A stretch of DNA of 64,000 nt from Fallopia convolvulus (lineage: Eukaryota > Streptophyta > Magnoliopsida > Caryophyllales > Polygonaceae): NCBI GenBank assembly GCA_964016875.1, contig OZ024721.1, positions 1,059,001 through 1,123,000 on the forward strand. Direction: 5' to 3'. A program made the translations under genes and the position numbers. The first letter of the stretch is position 1, and each line of letters begins with the position of its first letter. Below are positions 1 through 9,448 of the stretch, one piece after another. Below the pieces are notes generated by a model that had not been told where the DNA came from, did not search any database, and saw only the letters and a program-made list of their open reading frames with translations.

Positions 1-330
1 CGCACTTAAAAACAATATTTTTTTTTGTAAAAAAAATCCTAGTGGACTAATGTTTTCCATACACAGAGAACATTGTTTCCCAAGAGGGAGCAGAGCCAAA
101 TCATCAAAGCATAAAATATAAGTTCAATCACATGGTGAGAGTATAAAGATCTGAATTTAGACTTGTTTAGCTAACAATGCCTCTTTCCAAGGCACAGACA
201 ATAACGTTATAATCCTTCAAGTTGCAACATTGTAGTTTTTAACTACCATAATTAAGCAACGGTTAATCGTATCTAATCCAAGAATCCCGATAATTAAGCA
301 TCATTAGATTTCCTATTTGTTTCCCTTGCA

Positions 331-340
331 TATATATACA
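331..340 (+). promoter_or_regulatory. TATA-like box upstream of the ACC-oxidase-like gene
   Basis: A tatatataca run lies about 90 bases before the ATG at 422 and is followed by a purine-rich leader. This is a reasonable core promoter for the oxidase gene. The rest of 1-421 shows no other feature I can name. The assignment rests only on motif and spacing. Confidence 0.4.
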
Positions 341-421
341 CCACTTATAAAGCCACTTTCATCATCACTCAAAGTGTAAGAGCAAAAAGAAAGAGAGAAA
401 AAAAGAGAGTTAGAAATAAGA

Positions 422-2300
422 ATGGAAGTACCTGTGGTTAACTTTGCTGATCTTGAAGGTGAGAAGAGAAGCCAAACAATGGCACTCTTGAACCATGCTT
501 GTGAAAAATGAGGCTTCTTTCAGGTATAAAATACTCCTTTCGTTCAAAAATACATGTCGTTTTAGAATTTTTTTTCTAAAATTAAGATGTTATATGAGAA
601 TATTATCGGACAAAGTGTGTTGAAATATGTAAAATGACAAGTATTATTGAACAAGAAAATCAGGCGAAAATGACAAGTATTTCCTATTAGAATTTGTTTC
701 CTATTCTATAAAATATTTATGTAAATTTTTTTCATTTAACGAGGATAATATTGGAAAAGTATGGTGAAATATGTAAAATGACAAGTATTATTGAACAAGA
801 AAATCAGGCGAAAACGACAAGTATTTCCGAACGGAGAGAGTATATACATAACTAATTATTTTTTTGTTCTTTTTTTTTGATAACCCATCTTCTAATATTG
901 ATGATTATTTTCTTGCAGATTGAAAACCATGGTGTTGATAAGGCTTTAATGGATAAGGTGAAGCAATTTGTGAATAAATGCTATGAAGAGAAGCTCAAGG
1001 ACAAGTTCTATGAGTCACACAATACCGGGGAACTTGAAGGCAAGGACATTGTATCTAACTCAGATTGGGAAAGCAGCTTCTTCATTTGGCATCATCCAAA
1101 GTCTAACATTCATGAGATTGAAGATTTCTCCAAAGAATTTTGGTTAGTAATATATATATTTTTTCAAAGTTTTACTCAAACATTTTATGTAATAATAAAG
1201 GATTTATTTTTTCCAGAACCCAAATGTTAAAACATATTATTTTTAAAAACTACATTTACAAGTAAAAACACTTTTTATAATACAAGCACTCAATTTTAAC
1301 CACCTTAAGTTAGTTTTCGGTGACATTTTATCCCAATTTGACTGAAAAATCCTTTCAAATTTATTTTTCATTATTTTATGTAAATCGATAAAAAAAATTT
1401 GGTAGAATGTGTAAATAAAAAAATAAATTTGAAAGGGTATTTCTGTCTAACTAGGGTAAAAAGTCACGGAAAATAGCTTAAAGTAGTTGAAATTTATTGT
1501 TTATCCTATAAAAGATGTATTTATTAAAAAAATTAAAAAAAAGTGATTTGGGTTTTAGCAATAAAACTCAATAATAAACTTCCTTACAAGAAACATGAAT
1601 ATGGATGTATGTAGTGAAACAATGGATGAATACATTGAGCAACTAGTGAAGGCAGCTGAGAAGTTAGCAGAGCTAATAAGCGAAAACCTCGGATTAGAGA
1701 AAGACTTCATAAGAGCTTCATTCTCAGGAGAATTTGGCCTTGTTGTCGGAACAAAGGTGGCAAAATATCCGGAGTGTCCAAAACCCGAGCTTGTAAGAGG
1801 ATTGCGCGAGCACACTGATACAGGAGGAATCATTCTTCTTCTCCAAGATGATCAAATCCCGGGACTTGAGTTCTACAAAGACGAAGAATGGTTCAAGATC
1901 CCTCCAACTCAAAACAATAGGCTCTTTGTTAACACAGGTGAATTTAGTAGCAAATTAGTTAAGTTAAGGCAATTTAGTCTGCCTAGAAAAATATAGTGAA
2001 AGTTAGCCTATTCTAATTTTAAATCCTGGGTCTGTTCCTGCAGGTGATCAATTGGAAGTGATGAGCAATGGGAGATACAAGAGTGTAGTGCACCGAGTTA
2101 TGGCGCTTGATAAAGGAAGTAGACTCTCTATTGCTACCTTTTACAATCCTGCAGGAGACGCCATCATTTCTCCGGCTTCTAAGCTCTTATATCCTACGAG
2201 CTATCGGTTCCAGGATTACCTGAAGCTTTATGCTAAGACAAAGTTTTTAGACAAAGCTACAAGATTTGAATCTATGAAGACAAAGGGATGTTATCTTTAG
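422..2300 (+). pseudogene. ACC-oxidase-like gene with a nonsense codon in exon 1
   Basis: The family is 1-aminocyclopropane-1-carboxylate oxidase, the Fe(II)/ascorbate dioxygenase that makes ethylene. Four exons fit by phase: 422-523, 919-1142, 1615-1937 and 2044-2300, giving 302 codons, close to the usual 310-320. Exon 1 opens MEVPVVNFADLEG, as in the family. Codon 30 (509-511) is TGA where the family has Trp before GFF, so a one-base TGG-to-TGA change stops translation at 29 residues. Downstream the gene looks sound: an HTD iron-ligand motif in exon 3, the third His in VVHRV and an RLS ascorbate/substrate motif in exon 4, all splice sites GT-AG. The exon 2/3 junction codon reads Cys where a basic residue is usual. 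An internal ATG in exon 2 could start a truncated product lacking the N-terminal strands, so I call it a pseudogene or null allele. A sequencing error at one base would restore it. Confidence 0.85.
534..840. mobile_element. Stowaway-type MITE in intron 1 of the oxidase gene
   Basis: The element is flanked by TA on both sides (532-533 and 841-842). The left end reads CTCCTTTCGTTCAAAAATAC and the right end is its near inverse complement (CTCTCTCCGTTCGGAAATAC), the classic CTCCCTCCGT Tc1/mariner MITE terminus. Inside, a block of about 70 bases (around 615-690) is repeated near 755-830. It starts about 10 bases after the exon 1 donor. Confidence 0.8.
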
Positions 2301-3018
2301 TAAACCATAAGTGAAATTTCTGTGTCGTGTGTTTTCAATTGTAATGTCTTATTGTTGTTGTCATTTTTTCGCCGTCTGTACTAAGTAATGCTTGAGTTCA
2401 CTTTAATGAATGGTTATCCATGTTATCTTTAAGCTAAAATGCAAATGTTCTTAGTTTTAAAAAAAGACTTTCTATTTGGCTTTAGGGCTGATTATAAAAT
2501 CAAAGTGAGCATCTAACAAATGCTCTAGATGACAAATAACCAAAGAGAACCCCTAGCAAAGCATGTCCCTTTTTAGAACACCTCCCCACATGAAAAAATT
2601 GGATTACTCATGCCTATTACAAGTCCTTGAGTTATTCATCCTTTTGTCAATTGGTTTTAGGATTGAATCCCATTACACGATTCTCTATTATAGTCCACAA
2701 ACTTTTACATGCATACACAAATTTGGGTTACCTATAGACTTACATATACATGACTCTATTATGGCCCACGAAGTTTCGCGGGTCTACACAATTTGAAACA
2801 TAATGTATGACAAATAGAATTAAACTACGGACAAGAAAGCAAAGCAAGGGCAATAGAATGAAAGCAATCACACATGAAAACCCGTTCCCAATTGACCATA
2901 CAATGCATCATAGCTTATATTTATTTCTTCCATTCCCAGTTCTTCTTACTCGAGTGCACGAGTAACAAGAATGTTGTGCTAAATTCTTGGGGAACGAACA
3001 CTCGTTCAAAACCGCACC
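2301..3018. other. 3' flank and degenerate repeat DNA
   Basis: No gene is supported. The first 150 bases are the probable 3' UTR of the oxidase gene. A segment near 2480-2560 (gctttagggctgattataaa) resembles one at 34945-35000, so it belongs to a dispersed repeat. Short open frames here lack any recognisable domain. Confidence 0.5.
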
Positions 3019-3275
3019 AATGTCTAGTTCGATTATTCCGTGATAGCCAAGCAACTTTGAACATTTTTGGTAATCCTATATTTTTATTAGCGAACGAAAC
3101 ACATTGAAATTGTTGTCATTTCATTTGTGGTTTGGTTCTTTTCTAAATTATTTCCACGTCTCATATCTCTGCCACTCAACAACCTACTGATCTCTTCACC
3201 AAGGCGTTGAGCAAGTCACAGTTTACTCATTTATCTTTCAAATTAGAAATTGTCGATTTTTATGCTCCAACTTAG
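3019..3275 (+). pseudogene. Decayed Ty1/copia RNase H C-terminus
   Basis: A first part reads LFRDSQATLNIFGNPIF, then a TGA, then NCCHF, matching the copia RNase H stretch with the D-[SN]-Q-A core and HIEIDCHF. After a frame change the final part (3159-3275) reads QQPTDLFTKALSKSQF and ends at TAG after FYAPT, the standard end of copia pol. The following AT-rich 100 bases may be LTR remains. The fragment carries stops and shifts and is not functional. Confidence 0.7.
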
Positions 3276-3536
3276 GCAAGAATATTAAAAAAAATTAGAA
3301 TAGAATAAATCTCTTCTTATCTTTTGTATATCTTCTATCCTAAACAATTGTATATGTGTGTATATATTCCGCTTTTGTGGCCTTGATAAATTAAGAAAAA
3401 ATTCTCCTAATCCTATTGTTTATTAGTCCTTGTTAAAATTACGACAACTCCTATGTCTCAACTCGACTTCATTACATTTTGGACGGTAGATTCAATTCCT
3501 TCTCCAATACAAAATTGAGATTAAGATATGAACAAG

Positions 3537-4459
3537 TGATAAAGTTCATGGGTCCGGTAGGTAGCTAGATAAACTGGGATGTGTCGGTACGTGCGTACAT
3601 GTGCATATGGAGCACATGTGCATATGGAGCTAGCACATCAGCCCATGGGGTTCCATCCTAAAACCAATTGGCAATAGGAGGAGTAACCCATGGATATTTA
3701 TATTGGCTTATTTCTCTTTAGATTTTCGATGTGGGTTGAGTATTCCAATACTCCCGCGCAAGTGCAACTGGGGGAACTAGCCCATTTGACAAAAGTTCCC
3801 CCAGTTGACACTTGGACAAGACAAGGGCGGTGGGCATCTTAATCTCTTTCTAACTGAAACCAACCCTGGGTATAAACCACCCATGCTCTGATACCATGTC
3901 AAAATCCGTGGGCCACCATGTGAAACTTCATAGGCAACGTGCATACGTAAGCCCAGTACATAAGTCCAGTGGGGTTCCATCCTAAAACCAATTGGCAATT
4001 GGAGGAGTAACCCAAGGGTATATACTAGGTTGGATCTCTTTATATTTCAATTATGGGATAAGTTATTATTCTCAACACACGCCCCCTCAAGTGCAACTGG
4101 AATGACCAGTTGACACTTGGACTATGATAGTTAAGTAAAGGTAGATAACAAATGGGTAACAACTCGCTAAACCCAACCCAAGACAGTGGAGTAGATAACG
4201 GGCGGCTAGCAACTCGCTAAGCCCAACCCAAGACAGTAGAGTAGATAAACGTGGCCCCACTGGGCTCTGATGTCATGATAAAGTCCGTGGGCCTGGTAGG
4301 TAGATAAACTGGGGACGTGTTGGTACGTGCGCACATGCGCGTATGGGACTAGTACATAAGTCCATGAGTTCTATCCTAAAATCAATTAGCAATAGGAGGA
4401 GTAACCTAAGGGTATTTATATTGTCTTATTTCCGATGTGGGATGAGTATTCCCATAACA
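3537..4459 (-). mobile_element. TRIM retrotransposon array: three LTRs, two internal domains
   Basis: Three related repeats of about 180-215 bases (3537-3750, 3897-4077, 4276-4459) begin TG and end in or near CA. They are separated by non-coding internals of only 147 and 198 bases. Each internal ends next to the following LTR with gctctgat-acca or gctctgatgtca, the complement of the initiator-Met-tRNA primer binding site TGGTATCAGAGC. Each begins with the complement of a polypurine tract (cacgccccctcaa at 4078). Short LTRs, PBS, PPT and no coding capacity define a terminal-repeat retrotransposon in miniature, minus orientation. The LTR-internal-LTR-internal-LTR form is typical of recombined TRIMs. 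Flanks AACAA/ACAAG are only an imperfect target duplication. Confidence 0.8.
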
Positions 4460-5896
4460 AACAATACAATTTTATTTTGATTTTTTTCTTCTAAAACCTT
4501 TATGGATTATATATTATTTTAGTAGGAACATTGCACTAGAATATTTTTTATTGTTGGACTAAGTTATTTTGGATTGTAATTTTGTTGTTTTTCTTGGATC
4601 TACCGAAGATACTCTTCTAATGTGTCACATCTTAGCCCCTCATATTCTTTTCGAACATATTTACTAACTTCATTTTCACGAAAAGCCTAATTCACAAGTT
4701 AGAGAGAGTGCATGCATATATGCAAAGGTGCTTTTATCTTATGGCTGAAAAGAATATTGCTTTTATCATCCATTTGACTTGTTGAGCTTTCCAAATCATT
4801 ACACACTATTGAGAATATAAGCTTCCAATATTTAAAGAGTGATATTAAGAATTACCTCGACGCGCGTCATGAAGCTGATATAAATTAAAATTGAAGTTGA
4901 ACTTATTATTAGTTGAAGTTGAAACTTATTTAGTAACTGAATTTTAATTTATATTTAAAATTTAAAATTTATTTTGGTGAATATGTTTTTCTGAAATGTT
5001 CGATATATAAAATTGATTGAAGTTGATTTTTTAAACAATAATGATAGAAATTACGAAAAATTAAGATAAATTCAATAAAATATTTTTTTTATAATTTAAG
5101 AGTAATATATAAAAAAATTTCATAATCTCGTGTAAGGTTGAAGAATATAACTTATATTTTAGACAATTTCACTATTTTCAACTCCGTTAAGCTTTCATCA
5201 ACTACGCACATTGAATACTTGTACACAAGTTTATTTATTTGTATAAATTTTGATAAAAAGTTTAAGTTCACTTTAAAGTACTACGACCATTTATTTATTC
5301 GTAACATTTTTCATATTCAATACTCCCATCCATCTGCTCAAAAATACTTGTTGTTTTAACTTGATTTCCTTCTTCAATCATATTTGTGATTTGGGATATT
5401 TTGTCATGCGCTCTTCCAATATTATTCTTGCTAATATAAAAAAAATCACAAAAACATATAATAGAAGAAGAAAAGGTCTTCACAAGATTTATCATTTGAC
5501 GCTTAAGTCAAAGTATATAACTTTTTTATTTTAAGAGACAAATTCTAAAATATCATATATTTATAAAAAAAAAATTGGTGAATAAGAGGTCGTTATAGAG
5601 CACGATACCGACCTATAAATAAGGAAGGGTGGTAGTAAAATTTTCATTATCGTGTCTCAAGTTTCATAACTATCGTTCCTGCATACAAAGGTACTTTCAC
5701 TTCCCCTTCTCAAATCTCAATCTCACTTGCACTCTCTCTTGCGGTTTATGTGCTTGGTTGGGGTGGATAAGTGGATTCAATTTTAATTTTGAGTGTGATT
5801 TGGAAATTTTTTAGGGTTTTTTAGTTTTAGCACTTTAATTTTGATCAAATTTATGTGTTATTTTAGATTTTATATATAATTCATAATGAGTGAATT
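4460..5896. other. AT-rich intergenic DNA
   Basis: I see no gene. A Stowaway-like terminus (TACTCCCATCCATCTGCTC) occurs at 5323-5341. A possible partner end lies near 6750-6790, which would make the hAT element a nested insertion, but the match is weak. Small ORFs here have no recognisable domain. Confidence 0.45.
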
Positions 5897-5904
5897 GTGA
5901 AAAG
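5897..5904. repeat. Left 8-bp target duplication of hAT element
   Basis: GTGAAAAG here is repeated exactly at 6642-6649, directly outside the element ends. Eight bases is the hAT-superfamily duplication length. Confidence 0.85.
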
Positions 5905-6641
5905 CAATGGCGGACGTACATGGTGCCCAGCCCCCACTGGGATTTAAAAAAAAATTAAATATATAAAAAAATGAATTTTTTTAGCATAGAATTCTTCTAT
6001 TTTATGAATTTTAGCCCTAATTTCAGATTTGTATTGGGTTTTTAGCCTCAATTTTAGATTTGTTTCAATTTCAGGTTTGTATTAGGCTTTTAACCTCAAA
6101 TTTTCAGATTCAATTCTATGGATCTTAGCCCCAATTTCAGATTTGTATTAGGCTTTTAGCCCCAATTTTAGATTTGTCACAATTTTAGATTTGTGTTAGG
6201 CTTTTAACCTCAATTTCAGATTAAATTCTATGGATCTTAGCCCCAATTTCAGATTTTTATTAGGCTTTTAGCCCCAATTTTAGATTTGTCGCAATTTCAG
6301 ATCTGTGTTAGGCTTTTAACCTCAATTTTAGATTAAATTCTATGGATTGATGATTTGATAAATTGTGTGTGTCAATGTGTGTGCTGAATTTCAGATTTGT
6401 TTTACCCCCAATTTTAGATTTGATGAATTTGTGTTAGCCCTAATTTCATATTCTAGGGTATTTGTGTTTGTGTGCTGAGTTGATGAACTGATGATTTGTG
6501 TAATTGTACAAGAAATGAAGAGATTTTTTCAACTTATTGGGGGTTCACAACATATAGGTTCCACTTCTAATTCCGATCCATTAAGTATTCCGAGTTAGCC
6601 CCCCCCCCCCCCCCCGGATTCGATTCCTGGCTACGCCCCTG
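5905..6641. mobile_element. Non-autonomous hAT element
   Basis: The 737-bp element starts CAATGGCGGACGTACATGG and ends with the complement of CAGGGGCGTAGCCAGGAATC. These are short imperfect terminal inverted repeats of the plant hAT CAGGGGCG type, and a perfect 8-bp duplication flanks them. There is no transposase. The interior is mainly a 112-bp tandem repeat followed by a run of 17 C (6599-6615), which is a likely spot for assembly error. Confidence 0.85.
6005..6344. repeat. 112-bp tandem repeat inside the hAT element
   Basis: About three units with the phrase ttctatggatcttagcccc recur with period 112-114 (phase marks near 6005, 6119, 6231 and 6343). Each unit holds sub-repeats of the type ccccaattt(c/t)agatttg. 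It is non-coding. Confidence 0.8.
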
Positions 6642-6649
6642 GTGAAAAG

Positions 6650-7648
6650 TATTATTGAAATTTATTTTCATTGACTTCACTTGTTGACATAATGAAGATA
6701 AATTTCACATTTAAATTAATTTTTTTTTCTTCTGAAAATCGTAGTGAAATCTAAAACGACACTTATAGTTAAAACCGGAAGGAGTGTATATTATATTATG
6801 ATGTTTTTTTTTATATTTCGCAACTTCCTTTTTTTATAAAAAATATTTTGTAGCCTTTGCACATATACTAAGGAATATTTTGTTTTCTAATTTACCCTTT
6901 AAGTATAAGAATAAATGGAAAAAATGGAAAAAAATTAAAAAAAGTTTTGTAAATAAGAAAAAAAGAGGTACAAAATACAAATTTTATAAAGCAACTAAAT
7001 TAAAGTGATAACCTGGCAAAATTTATATTTTATTTTTATTTTTTTAAATGCCTAAATTTTAAAAAAAATTATAACATGTGATTAAGTTTACTAAAGTAGA
7101 GTTTATTAAATTGTATTATAAACTATAATAACTAATCAAATAACTAAAACAAAATAAAATGTTACAAATCATACATAAATAAACTATTTGATTATTTAAT
7201 CGGTGCACACTACATAGCCAACAATGATATCATATCTTTTTTTAAGAAAATAATATTTTATCTTCATATGTTTTTATATCATATATAGTGTTTATATATT
7301 TTTTTTAAAATATAATCTATATTTTTGAAGAGAGATAAATAAGTAATTTATAAATATTTATATAACATCTTTTAAATAAATTTTAAATACTTATTTTATT
7401 TTAATATTGATTAAAATCAATGCATAATTATGGTGCATATATTAGATTTGAGAGGGATAACTTTTTTATAGTTGTAAAGAAGGGAATAGAATACTTCGGG
7501 CATGACATCTAGTCAAGCAGTTAAGTCTTCAAAGGTAGTGTTCAGATGTTCAGTTCTACTCTTATGAGCAGTGCCTTTCACAAAAAAAAAATTGTGCTTA
7601 ACCCTAATATTTTTGGTGCGATACCCAATAATCCAATATTATTGCAGA
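6650..7648. other. AT-rich intergenic DNA
   Basis: Very AT-rich, with no gene, RNA or element termini that I can support. A tattattgcag near 7638-7648 could be a splice acceptor for the ORF that follows. Confidence 0.4.
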
Positions 7649-7770
7649 TGAATCAATGATACAATCAATCTACAATCGATCTTAAAAATGCCTTCTTAGT
7701 CCACAGAGATGATCCACAACTCAAGGGTTTCGGAGAGGATGATTTCCTCACCACCGCTAGGAGGTTGGAA

Positions 7771-8079
7771 ATGTATATTTCTAGAAGACGCGGCAGCCAA
7801 GAGTACGAGACTAAAGTCCAAGAAGTCATTGCAAACGTCCAACAATCACCTGAGCTCCCAATCCTGTTGCTTAATGGTCGGGTTGGACCGGAAGAGGTGG
7901 CTGATACAGAAGTTCAAACCTTGCTGAATCGGATCGAATCCCGCAAGGTCCGATGTGAAAAATGTGATGAGATACAAGCTATGAAGATCGGAGAATTGTA
8001 CGTTAGAACGGACAAGTACCGCTATCAGTGTTGGGCTTGCGGCAACGAGTGGACCGGGTCTCCAAAGCGTCGTCACTAA
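7771..8079 (+). CDS. Hypothetical zinc-ribbon ORF, TFIIS-like C4 finger
   Basis: The frame is open from about 7657 (stop at 7654) to TAA at 8079. The first ATG is at 7771 (MYISRRRGSQEYE), giving 102 codons, but the preceding in-frame sequence (DDPQLKGFGEDDFLTTA) also looks protein-like, so this may be the last exon of a larger gene. The C-terminal part has C-x2-C, then 21 residues, then C-x2-C-G-N-E-W. This is a zinc ribbon like the C-terminal domain of elongation factor TFIIS (CxxC ... CxxCGNxW), though about three residues shorter between the cysteine pairs and without the acidic RSADE-type loop (it has RTDKYRYQ). A role in nucleic-acid binding is inference. It lies between transposons and could be a displaced fragment. 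Confidence 0.5.
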   Translation: MYISRRRGSQEYETKVQEVIANVQQSPELPILLLNGRVGPEEVADTEVQTLLNRIESRKVRCEKCDEIQAMKIGELYVRTDKYRYQCWACGNEWTGSPKRRH

Positions 8080-8519
8080 CTAAGATGAAGAAGATGGTCT
8101 ATAAAAAGAGAGACCTACTTATAAGCAAATAAAGCGGGCATGCTATAAAATTAAGAGAATAAAATAGAGAAAAGAAAATAAATAAATAAAGAATACGAGA
8201 TCAGAGTTGTTCTCATTAGGTCATTAATATCGACCTTAAATAAAAACTAATATATGTACTTGTACTATGCATGTATGGATATGATTAAATATGGATGATA
8301 TATGCGTTGAGCCCGCTAGCAAGTTTTACCCTTTACAGTTTACTTTGACGTTCGATCGACAAACTGCTCTTTTGACTTCATCGGAGGTGGATTAGGGAGT
8401 CTCCGCCCCTTATGTCTATTGTTTTGGAGGTTTTAGGTTGAAGAGGAGCTTGGAGCGGAAGGTGAGGAGGCGAATTAGGAGGAGCATGCATAAAGGCGAT
8501 TATTTTGTACACCAACCCA
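8080..8519. other. Intergenic, no supported feature
   Basis: No gene recognised. An Arg-rich short frame at 8438-8510 has no domain. The base composition around 8380-8500 is less AT-rich than its surroundings and may be a captured gene fragment, but I cannot identify a source in this window. Confidence 0.4.
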
Positions 8520-8697
8520 AGGTATATTACAAAATTTATTACAAAGAGTCCAATTTGTATAGTATTGACTTTGTTACAATAGTATTGGTGCAACCAACAT
8601 CACCGCACAATAGTTATTGCAAAACGGTAGTTATAAGAGCATGATTCAAGCACTCTTTCATGATTCTTATGACCACATCACATATCGGATTATTGAT
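8520..8697 (-). pseudogene. Internally deleted fragment of the FANCE-like gene
   Basis: Bases 8520-8592 match the FANCE 3' end and terminal codons at 35287-35360. Bases 8620-8697 match its coding segment at 35655-35738 (residues around NNPICDVVTRIMKECLNHA), both with a few substitutions. About 300 bases between the two blocks are missing. The fragment runs straight into the CAA microsatellite. It has no usable frame and is a duplicated relic. Confidence 0.85.

Positions 8698-8748
<51 letters not shown>
8698..8748. repeat. (CAA)17 microsatellite
   Basis: About 17 uninterrupted ACA/CAA units. In one frame it reads as poly-Gln and on the other strand as poly-Cys or poly-Leu, but no gene contains it. 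Confidence 0.95.
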
Positions 8749-8944
8749 GAGGCAGGGGTGGGTGGGGTTTGGGCTGGCAAAAATGGAAGATAAAGAAGGT
8801 GTGTGGTGGGGATGGGGGTGGAGAACAAGTTTTTTTAAATGTAAATATATCATAGTATTGGTACACTATTGTATTAGTCCTGTGGGGTGGACCAATTGGC
8901 AATACCTGGTAGGCCAGGATCGAGAGAAACCGTTTGGCGAATGA

Positions 8945-9048
8945 CTCTGATACCATATTAGCCCAGTGCAACAAGATGTGTAATCCACTAGGTTATATAC
9001 AAGTATAGTATAATCCCAACATTCAGATGTGGGATGGACATTCTAACA
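8945..9048 (-). mobile_element. TRIM-like LTR with primer binding site
   Basis: ctctgatacca (8945-8955) is the complement of the Met-tRNA primer binding site. It is followed by a 93-bp block starting TATTAG and ending CTAACA, a mutated TG...CA LTR. No second LTR is visible. It is a partial element in the same orientation as the TRIM array at 3.5 kb but not obviously the same family. Confidence 0.5.
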
Positions 9049-9448
9049 GTGTGAAATACAATTCTTCTGTTTTGATAATTTTACTAACACCTTCATATTA
9101 ACTACAGAAAATGATAAGAACCCTAGTTTGATCATAAAAAAATCAAAACACGATGATCTAAAAGTACTAGATGTAGCGAGAGAAGCATACCACTGCCCAC
9201 TGTTCTCTCCAAATTTCCATAGATAGAAGTAAATGTACACGACACATACAATAGATATCTCATATTGTTCAATCAAAAACACAAGCACACACATACAAAT
9301 ATATGTAGGTCCGACACACAAGAGGGTTTATTTATACACACATGTAGACCAACAACAACCTTATTAACTTACTAGTGTCCTCTGCGCTAGAGGGTAGCAA
9401 AGTATTGTAGGCAGATATGGATGATTATAAATATGATAGTAAGAGATA

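Noticed and set aside
6005..6344. Possible CRISPR-like array
   Set aside because: Units are directly contiguous 112-bp tandem repeats without spacers, inside a plant hAT element.
5323..6790. A larger Stowaway element enclosing the hAT element
   Set aside because: The right terminus near 6750-6790 matches poorly, and the length without the hAT would be atypical; noted only as a possibility.
8614..8974. Poly-Gln, poly-Cys and poly-Leu ORFs on both strands
   Set aside because: All come from the (CAA)17 microsatellite next to a broken FANCE fragment; no domain, start context or neighbour supports a gene.
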